A stretch of 64,000 nt of DNA from Microbacterium sp. p3-SID336 (GTDB lineage Bacteria; Actinomycetota; Actinomycetes; Actinomycetales; Microbacteriaceae), in the NCBI RefSeq assembly GCF_025143365.1, contig NZ_JALXPE010000013.1, forward strand, positions 6,959 to 70,958. Direction: 5' to 3'. The notes beneath the pieces were generated by a model. It had not been told where the DNA came from, ran no database searches, and saw nothing but the letters and a program-made list of their open reading frames with translations. Position 1 is the first letter of the stretch; every line of letters begins with the position of its first letter. Below are positions 22,637-32,292 of the stretch, piece after piece. The position numbers were made by a program, and so were the translations under genes.

Positions 22637-24946
22637 ATGACCGCATTCCCCCAGGGGACCATCCTCGGATACCCCCGCATCGGACGTCGTCGCGGACTCA
22701 AGAAGGCCGTCGAGGCGTTCTGGGTCGGGCGCATCGACGAGCAGGAGCTGGAGCGCACGGCCGCAGAGCTGCGCGCCGCCACCAGGGAGCGGCTGGCCGC
22801 GCTCGGCCTGGGACGCACGGATTCCGCGATCCCCGAGTCGTTCTCCTTCTACGACCAGGTGCTGGACGCCGCGGTGTCCGTCGGGGCGATCCCTGCCCGC
22901 TTCGACGACCTCCGCGAGGAGGACGGCACGATCGGCCTCTCGGCGCTCTTCACGATCGCCCGCGGCGAGGGGGAGAAGGCGCCGCTGGAGATGACGAAGT
23001 GGTTCGACTCCAACTACCACTACCTGGTGCCGGAGATCGGGCCGGAGACGGTGTTCTCGCTCGCGAGCGACCGGCTCGTGCGAGAGGTCGCCGAAGCGAG
23101 GGCCGCGGGCTTCGTCACCCGCCCGGTGGTGGTCGGGCCGGTCACCCTCCTCGCCCTGGCCAAGGCGTCGGACCAGGCGCCGGCGGGCTTCGATCCGCTG
23201 TCGCGCCTCGACGACGTCCTGCCGGTGTACGCCGCGCTGCTGGCGAAGCTGCGGGCGGCCGGCGCGGAGTGGGTGCAGCTCGACGAGCCGGCGCTGGTGA
23301 GCGAGTCGCTCCCGGCCTCGCCGGCCGAGCTCGCGGCAGCCGCGGAACGGGCGCTGGCCGTGCTCGGCGGAGCGACGGACCGTCCCGCGATCCTCGTCGC
23401 GGCCCCGTATGCCGACCTCGGCGACACCTTCGCGACCCTGGCCGCGGCGCCCGTGGAGGCGATCGCGCTCGACCTCGTCCGCGGCGGCATTCCGCAGGCG
23501 GCGGAGGGACTCGCGGGCAAGACGCTCGTCGGCGGCGTGATCGACGGGCACAACATCTGGCGCGGTGACCTCGCCGCCGCCTTCGACGCGCTCGAGCGGC
23601 TGGCGGCCCTGGGGTCGCCCGTCGCGGCGTCCACCTCCACGTCGCTCCTGCATGTGCCGCACGATGTGGCCGAGGAGTCGAAGCTCGACGAGCGCCTGGT
23701 CTCCTGGCTGGCCTTCGCCGACCAGAAGGTCGCGCAGATCGGCACCCTCGCCCGGGGGCTGGCCGAAGGGCGCACCGCGATCGCGAGTGAGCTCGACGCG
23801 GCGACGGCGGCGCTCCGCGACCGTCTCGACGCCCCGGGCGTGCGGGACGGGGACGTGCGGCGGCGCGAGCTCGGCGACGCGGACTTCTCCCGTGCGTCCT
23901 CTGCGGAGCGCGAGGCCGCGCAGGAGGCGCTGGGGCTGCCCGCGCTGCCGCTGACGACGATCGGCTCCTTCCCGCAGACCGGCGACATCCGGCGTGCGCG
24001 GGCGCTCTTCACCCGTGGTGAGCTGCCGCAGGAGGACTACGAGGACTTCCTGCGCCGGGAGATCGCCTCGGTCGTGACGCTGCAGGAGGACCTGGGTCTC
24101 GATGTGCTGGTGCACGGGGAGCCGGAGCGCAACGACATGGTGCAGTACTTCGCGGAGCATCTGGACGGGTTCGCGGTGACCGAGCACGGCTGGGTGCAGT
24201 CCTACGGCTCGCGGGCGACGCGTCCGTCGATCCTCTGGGGCGACGTCTCCCGGCCCGCCCCGATCACGGTGGCCTGGTCGAGCTACGCGCAGTCGCTCAC
24301 GGCCAGGCACATGAAGGGGATGCTGACCGGACCGGTCACGATCCTGGCCTGGTCGTTCGTGCGGGACGACCAGCCGCTCGGCGAGACCGCGAACCAGGTC
24401 GCCCTCGCGCTCCGAGAGGAGATCGCCGATCTGGAGGCGGCGGGGATCGCGGTGATCCAGGTCGACGAGCCCGCGCTGCGCGAGCTGCTGCCGCTCAAGA
24501 AGGTCGATCAGCCGGCCTACCTGGACTGGTCTGTGGGCTCGTTCCGGCTCGCCACCGGCGGCGCCGCGCCGGCCACCCAGATCCACACCCACCTCTGCTA
24601 CTCCGAGTTCGGCGTGGTGATCGACGCGATCCGTGCGCTGGACGCCGACGTCACGTCGATCGAGGCCGCACGCAGCCGCATGGAGGTCGTGGCCGACATC
24701 GCCGCGTCGGGGTTCGACCACGGCATCGGGCCCGGGGTGTACGACATCCACTCCCCGCGAGTGCCCACCGTCGCGGAGATCGAGTCGCTGCTGCGCCGGG
24801 CCGTGCAGGAGATCCCGACCCGCCAGCTCTGGGTGAACCCGGACTGCGGTCTCAAGACGCGGGGGTACGACGAGACCACGGCGTCGCTGCGCAACATCGT
24901 GGAGGCCACGCGCCGCGTCCGCGCGGACGTGAGCGTCGCCGTCTGA
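22637..24946 (+). CDS. metE: Cobalamin-independent methionine synthase
   Basis: A 769-residue two-barrel enzyme that transfers the methyl group of 5-methyl-THF-glutamates to homocysteine without B12. The N-terminal barrel starts GYPRIGRRRGLKKAVEAFW. The C-terminal barrel has TIGSFPQT, ILWGDVSRP, and the zinc ligands HTHLCYSEF and NPDCGLKTR. Start ATG 22637 with GAAAGG upstream. Operon with metF; followed by a perfect bidirectional terminator. Confidence 0.97.
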   Translation: MTAFPQGTILGYPRIGRRRGLKKAVEAFWVGRIDEQELERTAAELRAATRERLAALGLGRTDSAIPESFSFYDQVLDAAVSVGAIPARFDDLREEDGTIGLSALFTIARGEGEKAPLEMTKWFDSNYHYLVPEIGPETVFSLASDRLVREVAEARAAGFVTRPVVVGPVTLLALAKASDQAPAGFDPLSRLDDVLPVYAALLAKLRAAGAEWVQLDEPALVSESLPASPAELAAAAERALAVLGGATDRPAILVAAPYADLGDTFATLAAAPVEAIALDLVRGGIPQAAEGLAGKTLVGGVIDGHNIWRGDLAAAFDALERLAALGSPVAASTSTSLLHVPHDVAEESKLDERLVSWLAFADQKVAQIGTLARGLAEGRTAIASELDAATAALRDRLDAPGVRDGDVRRRELGDADFSRASSAEREAAQEALGLPALPLTTIGSFPQTGDIRRARALFTRGELPQEDYEDFLRREIASVVTLQEDLGLDVLVHGEPERNDMVQYFAEHLDGFAVTEHGWVQSYGSRATRPSILWGDVSRPAPITVAWSSYAQSLTARHMKGMLTGPVTILAWSFVRDDQPLGETANQVALALREEIADLEAAGIAVIQVDEPALRELLPLKKVDQPAYLDWSVGSFRLATGGAAPATQIHTHLCYSEFGVVIDAIRALDADVTSIEAARSRMEVVADIAASGFDHGIGPGVYDIHSPRVPTVAEIESLLRRAVQEIPTRQLWVNPDCGLKTRGYDETTASLRNIVEATRRVRADVSVAV

Positions 24947-24953
24947 TCGACGG

Positions 24954-24995
24954 ATGAGAAAGGCCCTCCCGGGCGTCCGGGAGGGCCTTTCTCAT
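24954..24995. terminator. Bidirectional terminator between metE and lexA
   Basis: A perfect 19-bp inverted repeat (24954-24972 with 24977-24995) around GCGT, with an A-run on one side and a T-run on the other, so it can end transcription from both convergent genes. Confidence 0.9.
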
Positions 24996-25006
24996 GCCTG
25001 GCGCAC

Positions 25007-25693
25007 TCAGACCGCGCGCAGCACCGCCACGACCTTGCCGAGCACCACGGCCTCATCGCCGAGGATCGGTTCGAAGGCGGAGTTGCGGGGCAGCAGCCAC
25101 GTGTGGCCGTCGCGTCGACGCAGCACCTTCACCGTGGCCTCGCCGTCGAGCATCGCCGCGACGATCTCGCCGTTCTCCGCGCTGTGCTGGGAGCGCACGA
25201 CGACCCAGTCGCCGTCGCAGATGGCGGCGTCGATCATCGACTCGCCGGAGACCTTGAGCATGAACAGATCGCCCTTGCCCACCAGCTGACGGGGGAGAGG
25301 GAAGATCTCCTCCACCTGCTGCTCGGCCGTGATGGGGACGCCGGCGGCGATCCGGCCGACGAGCGGCACGAGCGCCGCGTCGCCCACCGGGGTCGCGATG
25401 TCGGCCGGGTTCTCGGCGCCGGTGCCGGGCAGATCGATCAGGACCTCCATGGCCCTCGTCTTGCCCGGGTCCCTGCGCAGGTAGCCGCTGAGTTCGAGCT
25501 GGCCCAGCTGGTGGGTGACGCTGGAGAGGGACTTGAGCCCCACGGCGTCGCCGATCTCCCGCATGCTCGGCGGGTAGCCGTGGTGGGCGATCGACGTCTG
25601 GATGACCTCGAGGATCGCCATCTGCTTGGCGCTGAGGTTCTTGCGACGGCGGGTCCGCGGCGCCTCCGACTCGGGGGCTGAGGTCTCGCTCAT
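25007..25693 (-). CDS. lexA: SOS repressor LexA
   Basis: A 228-residue protein. Residues 19-85 form the winged helix-turn-helix ([30 protein letters not shown]). The self-cleavage bond is A117-G118 in RIAAGVP, with catalytic Ser152 in [14 protein letters not shown] and Lys189 in ATVKVLRR. It represses DNA-damage genes until RecA filaments trigger cleavage. Start ATG 25693 has AAGGAG upstream. A good SOS box lies 99 bp upstream, so it is probably autoregulated, and the divergent LysM gene is its classic neighbour. Confidence 0.97.
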   Translation of the reverse strand: MSETSAPESEAPRTRRRKNLSAKQMAILEVIQTSIAHHGYPPSMREIGDAVGLKSLSSVTHQLGQLELSGYLRRDPGKTRAMEVLIDLPGTGAENPADIATPVGDAALVPLVGRIAAGVPITAEQQVEEIFPLPRQLVGKGDLFMLKVSGESMIDAAICDGDWVVVRSQHSAENGEIVAAMLDGEATVKVLRRRDGHTWLLPRNSAFEPILGDEAVVLGKVVAVLRAV

Positions 25694-25791
25694 GATGCTC
25701 CTTCAGTGCGTGATCCGACGTCCCTCTTCGAATGTCGGAGGCCCGTGGTGGGGTGTCCTTGTCGAAACCGTATCCGAGAATCGCGCCGATC

Positions 25792-25807
25792 TGGAAGATC
25801 TGTTCGA
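25792..25807. promoter_or_regulatory. Probable LexA-binding SOS box
   Basis: TGGAAGATCTGTTCGA differs from the corynebacterial/mycobacterial consensus (TCGAAC-A-NN-TGTTCGA) at only two positions, with the full right half TGTTCGA. It lies between lexA and the divergent LysM gene. Confidence 0.6.
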
Positions 25808-25846
25808 GCGTGTCGGCCGATTGCCGGACGTGGTTTCGAAAACAGC

Positions 25847-25878
25847 TTGACAGATGTTCGAACTCGAAGATATCTTCG
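25847..25878 (+). promoter_or_regulatory. Promoter of the LysM gene, overlapping an SOS half-site and a palindrome
   Basis: TTGACA (25847-25852), 18 bp, then TATCTT (25871-25876). The spacer contains TGTTCGA (25855-25861), the right half of an SOS box, within GTTCGAAC, and overlaps a perfect 14-bp palindrome at 25865-25878. This fits repression by LexA of the divergent gene. The 5' leader would be about 95 nt. Confidence 0.55.
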
Positions 25879-25979
25879 GAACGTAGCTTCGCATCCACGG
25901 CTCCCGGCCGAGACGCGGATGCGAACGCTACGCCAACCTCCCCGGGCGGCCTCCGCACCGGGACAGCTAAGGAGCAGAC

Positions 25980-26348
25980 ATGAGCAGCATCAGCCTCAGC
26001 ACCTCGACCGCGATCCCCGCACCGGCCCTGCGCGCCACGCGGCTGCGGCTCACGGTGCGCGGTCGCCGCGTGCTGCTCGCGGTCGCCTCGATCCCTCTCG
26101 CCGCCGGCATCGCGTTCGCGGCGATCAGTGGGGGCAGCGCGATCGCCTCCGGTGCGGACTCGGTCCCGGCGGCAGTCGAGACGCTCACGGTGATGCCCGG
26201 CGACACCCTCTGGTCGATCGCCGGTGCGATCGCCCCCGAGGCCGACCCGCGCGATGTGATCGGGGAGATCAGCCGGATGAACCTGCTGCGCGGTGGCGAG
26301 ATCCAGATCGGACAGGAACTCGCGATCCCTGCGCAGTACGCGCACTGA
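25980..26348 (+). CDS. SOS-linked LysM membrane protein (ChiZ/DivS-like)
   Basis: A 122-residue protein: a basic cytoplasmic N-terminus (about 1-30), one membrane helix (LLAVASIPLAAGIAFAAIS, about 31-50), and a C-terminal LysM peptidoglycan-binding domain (VMPGDTLWSIAGAIAPEADPRDVIGEISRMN...IQIGQEL). The divergent position to lexA and the LysM domain match Rv2719c (ChiZ) of Mycobacterium and DivS of Corynebacterium, damage-induced inhibitors of cell division. Orthology is inferred from synteny and architecture. ATG 25980 is preceded by AAGGAG. Confidence 0.8.
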   Translation: MSSISLSTSTAIPAPALRATRLRLTVRGRRVLLAVASIPLAAGIAFAAISGGSAIASGADSVPAAVETLTVMPGDTLWSIAGAIAPEADPRDVIGEISRMNLLRGGEIQIGQELAIPAQYAH

Positions 26349-26378
26349 CGCATGGTCCTCGGCGCGTCCTCGTCCTCT

Positions 26379-26384
26379 TAACAT
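26379..26384 (+). promoter_or_regulatory. -10 box of the his operon
   Basis: TAACAT ends seven bases before GTG 26392, so transcription probably begins at the start codon itself. It supports GTG 26392 over ATG 26383, which overlaps the box. Confidence 0.5.
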
Positions 26385-26391
26385 GGGAAGG

Positions 26392-27477
26392 GTGACCTTC
26401 TCCCTCAACGATCTCCCGCTCCGCGACGATCTGCGCGGACTCACTCCGTACGGCGCACCGCAGGCCCCGCTCCCGATCGCGCTCAACGTCAACGAGAACA
26501 CGCATCCGGTACCGGACGAGGTCGCCAGCGACATCCTCGACGACATCGCGGTCGCGATCCGTGACGTCAACCGTTATCCGGACCGGGAGTTCACGACCCT
26601 GCGAGAGGCGTTCGCGCAGTACCTCGGGCACGGCCTGACCGCGGAGCAGATCTGGGCGGGCAACGGCTCGAACGAGGTGCTGCAGCACATCCTCCAGGCC
26701 TTCGGGGGACCGGGGCGAACCGTGTTCGGCTTCGGACCGACCTATTCGATGTACCCCCTCATCGCCCAGGGAACCGGCGCGCGCTGGACAGCCGGCGTCC
26801 GGCAGCCGGACTACTCGATCACCGCCGATGAGGCCGCGGAGCAGGTACGCGCAGCCGACCCGGATGTCGTCATCCTCTGCTCGCCCAACAATCCGACAGG
26901 GACCCCGCTCGGGCTCGACGTCGTGGAGGCCGTCTACGACGCGGCGCGCGGAGTCGTGATCGTCGATGAGGCCTATCAGGAGTTCGCACCGCACGACGCG
27001 CCCTCGGCGCTGACCCTGCTCGACGGGCGCCCGCGCCTCGCCGTCTCGCGAACGATGAGCAAGGCCTTCGCCTTCGCCGGTGCGCGCGTCGGATACCTCG
27101 CCGCGGATCCGGCCTTCATCGACGCCCTGCGGCTCGTGCGGCTCCCGTATCACCTGAGCGCACTCACCCAGGCGGCCGCGGTGGCGGCGCTCCGCAACGC
27201 CGACATCATGCTGGGCATGGTCGAGGAGATCGTGGAGCAGCGCGACCGCATCAGCGCGACGCTCGAGGCGCTCGGATACACGCCGCACGAGTCGTGGTCG
27301 AATTTCGTCCTGTTCGGGGGCGTCGCCGACCCCCGGGCCACCTGGCAGCAGCTGTATGACCGCGGCGTGCTCGTCCGCGACGTGGGCATCCCCGGCCACC
27401 TGCGCGTGAGTGCGGGCACGGAGTCCGAGACGACCGCGTTCCTGGACGCTCTGGCCTCGATAGGATCGGCATCATGA
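26392..27477 (+). CDS. hisC: Histidinol-phosphate aminotransferase
   Basis: A 361-residue fold-type I PLP enzyme converting imidazole-acetol phosphate to histidinol phosphate. Visible motifs: [42 protein letters not shown], and [17 protein letters not shown] with the PLP lysine at residue 224. The GTG start is chosen from the leaderless -10 box; ATG 26383 would add three residues. The stop overlaps hisB by ATGA. First gene of hisC-hisB-hisH. Confidence 0.93.
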   Translation: MTFSLNDLPLRDDLRGLTPYGAPQAPLPIALNVNENTHPVPDEVASDILDDIAVAIRDVNRYPDREFTTLREAFAQYLGHGLTAEQIWAGNGSNEVLQHILQAFGGPGRTVFGFGPTYSMYPLIAQGTGARWTAGVRQPDYSITADEAAEQVRAADPDVVILCSPNNPTGTPLGLDVVEAVYDAARGVVIVDEAYQEFAPHDAPSALTLLDGRPRLAVSRTMSKAFAFAGARVGYLAADPAFIDALRLVRLPYHLSALTQAAAVAALRNADIMLGMVEEIVEQRDRISATLEALGYTPHESWSNFVLFGGVADPRATWQQLYDRGVLVRDVGIPGHLRVSAGTESETTAFLDALASIGSAS

Positions 27478-28091
27478 CCAGCCCCGCATCCCCCGCGCGC
27501 ACCGCGAGCCGCGTCCGCAGCACGTCGGAGTCCACGGTCGAACTGGAACTCAACCTCGACGGCACCGGGGCGAGCCGCATCGACACGTCCGTGCCGTTCT
27601 TCGATCACATGCTCACGGCCTTCGCGAAGCACTCGCTGACGGATCTGACGGTGCGGGCCTCCGGCGACACGCACATCGACGCGCACCACACCGTGGAAGA
27701 CGTCTCGATCGTGCTCGGACAGGCGATCCTCGAGGCGCTCGGCGACAAGTCCGGCATCGCCCGCTACGGCGACGCGCTCGTGCCCCTCGACGAGGCTCTC
27801 GCGCAGGCCGTCGTCGACATCTCCGGTCGGCCGTACCTGGTGCACCAGGGCGAGCCCGCCGGGTTCGAGCAGCACCTGATCGGCGGTCACTTCACGGGTT
27901 CGCTCGTCCGCCATTCCTTCGAGGCCATCGCGTTCAATGCTGCGCTCACCGTGCACGTCCGCGTGCTGGGCGGCCGCGACCCGCACCACATCGCCGAGGC
28001 GGAGTACAAGGCGTTCGCGCGCGCGTTCCGACAGGCCAAGGCGCTGGACCCGCTCGTGGACGGCATCCCCTCGACCAAGGGGGCCCTGTGA
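27474..28091 (+). CDS. hisB: Imidazoleglycerol-phosphate dehydratase
   Basis: A 205-residue monofunctional enzyme: [31 protein letters not shown], and [18 protein letters not shown] carry the metal-binding histidines. It lacks the histidinol-phosphatase domain of the E. coli enzyme. It overlaps hisC and hisH by four bases at either end, implying coupled translation. Confidence 0.96.
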   Translation: MTSPASPARTASRVRSTSESTVELELNLDGTGASRIDTSVPFFDHMLTAFAKHSLTDLTVRASGDTHIDAHHTVEDVSIVLGQAILEALGDKSGIARYGDALVPLDEALAQAVVDISGRPYLVHQGEPAGFEQHLIGGHFTGSLVRHSFEAIAFNAALTVHVRVLGGRDPHHIAEAEYKAFARAFRQAKALDPLVDGIPSTKGAL

Positions 28092-28723
28092 GCAGCGCAC
28101 CCCGCGTCGCCGTCTTCGACTACGAGTCCGGCAACGTGCACTCGGCGGTCAAGGCGCTCGTGGCTGCCGGAGCCGACGCCGTGCTCACGCGCGACCGCAC
28201 CGAAGCACTCGAGGCCGACGGTTTCGTCGTGCCGGGAGTCGGCGCTTTCCAGGCCGTGCGCGATGCCCTGCACGCACACGGCGGCGACGAGATCATCGGC
28301 CGCCGGCTGGCAGGGGGCCGTCCGGTGCTGGGCATCTGCGTGGGCATGCAGGTCCTGTTCGAGCACGGCGTCGAGCGCGGACACGACACCGCGGGTCTCG
28401 GCGAATGGCCCGGAGCGGTCACCGAGCTCAATGCGCCCGTGCTCCCGCACATGGGATGGAACACGGTCGACCCCGGCGAAGACACCGTCCTGTTCCGCGG
28501 CATCGAGCAGGAGCGGTTCTACTTCGTGCATTCCTATGCCGCGCAGTCGTGGGAGCTCGACGTGATCCCGCCGTTCCCGCAGCCCGTGCTCACCTGGGCC
28601 ACGTACGGCGACCCGTTCCTCGCGGCGGTGGAGAACGGTCCGCTGTCTGCGACCCAGTTCCACCCGGAGAAGTCCGGCGAGGCGGGCATCCAGCTGCTGC
28701 GCAACTGGGTCGGCAGCCTCTGA
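28088..28723 (+). CDS. hisH: Imidazole glycerol phosphate synthase, glutaminase subunit
   Basis: A 211-residue class I glutamine amidotransferase. The nucleophile is in [14 protein letters not shown], the oxyanion region is VPGVGAFQA, and the His-Glu pair is in [13 protein letters not shown] near the end. It supplies ammonia to HisF, whose gene is not in this window. GTG 28088 overlaps hisB. The operon then stops against a reverse-strand gene instead of running on into hisA. Confidence 0.96.
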   Translation: MSSAPRVAVFDYESGNVHSAVKALVAAGADAVLTRDRTEALEADGFVVPGVGAFQAVRDALHAHGGDEIIGRRLAGGRPVLGICVGMQVLFEHGVERGHDTAGLGEWPGAVTELNAPVLPHMGWNTVDPGEDTVLFRGIEQERFYFVHSYAAQSWELDVIPPFPQPVLTWATYGDPFLAAVENGPLSATQFHPEKSGEAGIQLLRNWVGSL

Positions 28724-28760
28724 CGTCGAGGGCAGGTCACTCCCGGCCGACGCTCGGCCG

Positions 28761-30602
28761 TCAGAGCCCCCGGGCGACGGCGGCGGCCGCGGACAGCCAC
28801 GCGCGCTGCGTGCGCCTCGCGAGCGCTCCGTATTCCAGGTGCCCGTCGACCATCTCGTGGTCGAACGGGATCGCGATGACGTCCCGGGCGAGGGCGCGAT
28901 ACCCCGCGACGACCGTCTCCACCTCGGTGGGGGTGGCCTTCGGATCCGCCTGCGACACCACGACCACCGACTGCTCCGCGAGGCGGGCGGAGCGCTCGTC
29001 GCGCTCGTCCAGGGCTTCGAGCAGCAGCGCTCCCGCCTCCGCGTGGTCGGCTCTCGTGGTGGTCGCGACGACGAGCTGGTCGGCGTGGTCGATCATCCGC
29101 AGCCACATCGGGTCCGACTCGTCGTTGCCGGAGTCGATCAGGATGAGTCGGTAGAACTTCGCGGCGACGGCGTGGATCGCGTCGACGTCCTGCGGGTGCA
29201 GACGGTTCTCGTGCGCGAGTCGGATCGGCTTCGATCGCAGCACGTCGTACTTCTCCCGCGGCTGATGGTGCACGAAGTTCGCGAGATCCGCGGACTGCGC
29301 CTGCGGGCCGAGGAGGTGCCCTGTCGCCGGCAGCATCTCGAGGAGCGTGCGGTCGTGCACCCCGCTCTGCGTGCGCCAGCCGAGGGTGCCGCGAGTCTGG
29401 TTGTTGTCCCAGGCGAGCACGCCGGCGCCGCCGAACCGCGCGAACACCGCCGCGAGGAGGATCGTGGTGGGCGTCTTGCCCGCGCCGCCCTTGCCGTTCA
29501 CGACGGCGATCGTGCGCGGCCCCGGCCAGTGCTGACTGACGGCGATCTCGTCGTCGCGGGCGGACTGCTCGTCGACGTCGGGGGCGAGTTTGAGGCCGAA
29601 GCGGTTGAGCGCGCCGCGGACGCCTTCCCGCGCGGGCTCCTCGCGTCGCTCCTCGACCAGGAACGACGGACGCCGAGCGCTCTCCCGCTGCTGGCGCCGG
29701 GAGCGGGTGGCCACCGTGTCACCGCCCGGCGGGCGTGGAGCTGCGGTGTCTGCGGTGTGCGCGGTGTGCGCGGTGGTCTGCGTCATGGCACGGAGGTCCT
29801 CGGCGCGTGCAGGGCCTGCATCGGGTGCGGGCGTCTGCGGGATGGAGGGGAGGGGCTCGCCTCCCGCGGCGGGTGCCGGCACGGCGGCTGCCGAGAGCGC
29901 GGTCGCGTGCGCCGTGGAGGGCAGGTGCTCCGCACGTGCGGTGTCCGCGCCGCGTGCGGGCGCCTCCGGAGCGGCGGGTGCGGGCCCCTCCGGAGTGGCG
30001 GGTTCGTCATCGGGCGGCAGGGCCGCAGCGGCGGGAGCGGGCGCCACCGGAGCGGCGTGCGTCTGCGGGGTGGGGGACGGGTGCTCGGCGCCCACGGCGG
30101 CGTCTCGCGTCTCCGGTCGTGCGCTCGACGCGCGCGGCGCGGGAGACGGCTGTGCGGACATGGTTCGCAACTGCGCCGCGGCCGTGCCCGATCCCCGCAT
30201 CCGTGACCCGGCGGTCGGCGGTGCGGCGGACGAGGCGACCGCCCTTGGTGTCGGGGCAGCAGCCCTGGGTCCGGGGGCGGCAGCCTTAGGCTCTGGCGCG
30301 GCGGCCTTGGGACCTGTGCCCGCAGCCGTGGGACCGGGAGCGGCGGCTCTGGGTCCCGGAGCAGCGGCCTTGGGTCCCGGAGCAGCCGCCTTGGGTCCCG
30401 GAGCAGCGGCCTTGGGCCCCGGAGCAGCGGCCTTGGGCCCCGGAGCAGCGGCCTTGGGCCCCGGCGCGGCGGCCTTGGGCGCGAAAGCGATTCTGGCTGG
30501 GAGCGGCGCCGTGGGCGGGTCGTCGGCGGTCGGCATCCCTGGACGTGACTCGGGTGTGCCGTCCGCTGCGCTCGGGTCGCCGTCGTCTTCTCGCACTGAC
30601 AT
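28761..30602 (-). CDS. ParA/MinD-type ATPase with long Ala/Pro-rich N-terminal region
   Basis: A 613-residue protein. About residues 45-100 are tandem KAAAPGP-type heptads, then a long disordered Ala/Pro/Glu stretch to about 330. The C-terminal 270 residues are a deviant Walker ATPase: AVVNGKGGAGKTPTTILLA, then AWDNNQTRGTLGWR, and LILIDSGNDESDPM for Walker B. The usual GKTT is GKTPT here. Similar fusions sit near ESX and Tad/Flp systems (CpaE-like), but the target cannot be told. A TAACAT box seven bases before ATG 30602 suggests a leaderless mRNA. The gene separates hisH from hisA. Confidence 0.75.
   Translation of the reverse strand: MSVREDDGDPSAADGTPESRPGMPTADDPPTAPLPARIAFAPKAAAPGPKAAAPGPKAAAPGPKAAAPGPKAAAPGPKAAAPGPRAAAPGPTAAGTGPKAAAPEPKAAAPGPRAAAPTPRAVASSAAPPTAGSRMRGSGTAAAQLRTMSAQPSPAPRASSARPETRDAAVGAEHPSPTPQTHAAPVAPAPAAAALPPDDEPATPEGPAPAAPEAPARGADTARAEHLPSTAHATALSAAAVPAPAAGGEPLPSIPQTPAPDAGPARAEDLRAMTQTTAHTAHTADTAAPRPPGGDTVATRSRRQQRESARRPSFLVEERREEPAREGVRGALNRFGLKLAPDVDEQSARDDEIAVSQHWPGPRTIAVVNGKGGAGKTPTTILLAAVFARFGGAGVLAWDNNQTRGTLGWRTQSGVHDRTLLEMLPATGHLLGPQAQSADLANFVHHQPREKYDVLRSKPIRLAHENRLHPQDVDAIHAVAAKFYRLILIDSGNDESDPMWLRMIDHADQLVVATTTRADHAEAGALLLEALDERDERSARLAEQSVVVVSQADPKATPTEVETVVAGYRALARDVIAIPFDHEMVDGHLEYGALARRTQRAWLSAAAAVARGL
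30250..30480 (-). repeat. 21-bp in-frame tandem repeat (Ala/Pro heptads)
   Basis: About ten copies of a 21-bp unit encoding KAAAPGP and close variants, most nearly identical copies at 30345-30475. High identity suggests recent expansion and length variability. Coding, not a CRISPR array: no spacers. Confidence 0.8.
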
Positions 30603-30706
30603 CTCTAAAATGTTACATGAGGGAATATCGCATCGCCTCTGGTTCGATCACACGCCCCGATCGTCACGGTGACTGCGTGCATTTGGGTGGGCGTCGGCCA
30701 CCGCGG

Positions 30707-30712
30707 TAGCCT
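30707..30712 (+). promoter_or_regulatory. -10 box of hisA
   Basis: TAGCCT about 50 bases before ATG 30762; here, unlike many neighbours, a 5' leader of about 42 nt with AAGGA is expected. Confidence 0.4.
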
Positions 30713-30761
30713 CGTGTGTCGTGCCCGCTCGGGCCGTCGACCCACCCGATCCAAGGACCCC

Positions 30762-31508
30762 ATGAACGACTTCGCGCAGTCTCCTTCGCTCACGCTCCTC
30801 CCCGCGGTCGATGTCGCCGGCGGCAAGGCGGTCCGCCTGACCCAGGGAGAGGCGGGCACCGAGACGAGCTACGGCGATCCGCTCGACGCCGCGGGGGAGT
30901 GGGTCGCACAGGGCGCGTCCTGGATCCACCTCGTCGACCTCGACGCGGCGTTCGGGCGCGGCAGCAACGCGGCCATCCTGCGCAAGGTCATCAAGCAGTT
31001 CCGCTCCGTGAACGTGGAGCTCTCCGGCGGCATCCGCGACGACGCCAGCCTGGAGGCGGCGCTGGAGAGCGGTGCCGCCCGCATCAACCTGGGCACGGCG
31101 GCGCTCGAGAACCCCGAATGGGCGGCGGACGTGATCAGCCGCTTCGGCGAGGCGATCGCCGTCGGCCTCGACGTGCGCGGCACGACCCTCGCCGCGCGCG
31201 GCTGGACCAAGGAGGGCGGCGACCTCTGGGAGGTCCTGGACCGCCTGGAGGACGCGGGCTGCAGCCGCTACGTCGTGACCGACGTCACCAAGGACGGCAC
31301 GCTGCGCGGCCCGAACCTGGAGCTGCTGCGCGAGGTCACGGCGCGCACACCGAAGCCGGTCGTCGCGTCCGGCGGCATCTCGAGCCTCGACGACATCGCC
31401 GCACTGCGCGAGCTCGTGCCCCTCGGCGTCGAGGGCGCGATCGTCGGCAAGGCCCTGTACGCCGGCGCCTTCACGCTGGCTGAGGCGCTGGATGTCGCCG
31501 GAGACTGA
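30762..31508 (+). CDS. hisA: Phosphoribosyl isomerase HisA (PriA-type)
   Basis: A 248-residue (beta/alpha)8 barrel: [21 protein letters not shown] at the N-terminus (catalytic Asp), [36 protein letters not shown] (second catalytic Asp), and [13 protein letters not shown]. In actinobacteria this enzyme often also does the TrpF reaction (PriA), which the sequence cannot settle here. ATG 30762 follows AAGGA. Separated from hisCBH by the ATPase gene; overlaps the next gene by 17 bp. Confidence 0.94.
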   Translation: MNDFAQSPSLTLLPAVDVAGGKAVRLTQGEAGTETSYGDPLDAAGEWVAQGASWIHLVDLDAAFGRGSNAAILRKVIKQFRSVNVELSGGIRDDASLEAALESGAARINLGTAALENPEWAADVISRFGEAIAVGLDVRGTTLAARGWTKEGGDLWEVLDRLEDAGCSRYVVTDVTKDGTLRGPNLELLREVTARTPKPVVASGGISSLDDIAALRELVPLGVEGAIVGKALYAGAFTLAEALDVAGD

Positions 31509-32289
31509 GCCGCACGCCTGCGGGCCGGAGTCGCACAGCCACGGCGACTCCGCCGGTGTGCCGTGGGAAGGGCGCAGCTTCGAGGCGAACCCGCATGCGG
31601 CGGACGACGGCTCGGCGGACCCCGCTCTGCTCGCGGCGCTGCAGCGATTCCGCGCAGGGGAGGGCGACCAGGTCGCCGTCGTCGACGCCTTCCGCTCCGC
31701 TCGAGTGCTCATCCCGCTGATCGCGGAGAAGGGTGAGGAGGGCGTGGCGCCGAACGGCCTCGCGGTCGACAAGACGCAGGAGCTGTCGATCGTGACGGTG
31801 GCGGCTCCGGACGGCCGACGGGTGCAGCCCGTCTTCTCGTCCGTCGACGCCATGCAGCGCTGGGACCGCACCGCGCGGCCCATCCCGGTCCCCGCCCTCC
31901 GCGCCGCGCTCGCCGCCTCGGCGGAGGACACCGACCTCATCGTGCTCGACCCCACGTCGGAGACCGAGTTCGTGATCCGTCGGCCGGCGGTGTGGGCCAT
32001 TGCGCAGGAGCAGCCGTGGGAGCCGAGCTTCCTCTCTCCCGAGGTGTTCTCGGCGCTGCAGGACAGCATCGCCCACGAGCTCGCGGTGATCGACGTGGCC
32101 GTCGCCGCAGGCGATCCGGACGCGCGGCTGCGGGGGCCGGAGCTGATCGTGGTCCTCGAGCTGGTGGACGGGCTGGAGCGCGAGGTGCTCGACGCCGTGC
32201 TGGCGCGTCTGGCTCAGCGCTGGGCGGCCGACGACCGCATCGCGGTGCTCGCCGACTCCCTCACGGTGAAGCTGCGGCGCAGCCGCTGA
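31492..32289 (+). CDS. SseB family protein
   Basis: A 265-residue cytoplasmic protein. The central part (about 40-150) has the SseB-type fold: [33 protein letters not shown], then a beta-rich section with [11 protein letters not shown]. The first 25 residues are Gly/His/Ser rich. Homologues flank hisA in many actinobacteria but the function is unknown. ATG 31492 lies inside hisA; translational coupling is likely. Confidence 0.75.
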   Translation: MSPETEPHACGPESHSHGDSAGVPWEGRSFEANPHAADDGSADPALLAALQRFRAGEGDQVAVVDAFRSARVLIPLIAEKGEEGVAPNGLAVDKTQELSIVTVAAPDGRRVQPVFSSVDAMQRWDRTARPIPVPALRAALAASAEDTDLIVLDPTSETEFVIRRPAVWAIAQEQPWEPSFLSPEVFSALQDSIAHELAVIDVAVAAGDPDARLRGPELIVVLELVDGLEREVLDAVLARLAQRWAADDRIAVLADSLTVKLRRSR

Positions 32290-32292
32290 CGC

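Noticed and set aside
22610..24751. A 713-codon reverse frame opposite metE
   Set aside because: metE is full length with zinc ligands; the reverse frame is low-quality Arg/Gly/Glu-rich shadow.
30250..30480. CRISPR-like regular repeats
   Set aside because: Units are contiguous 21-bp, encode KAAAPGP in frame and have no spacers; they are a protein repeat.
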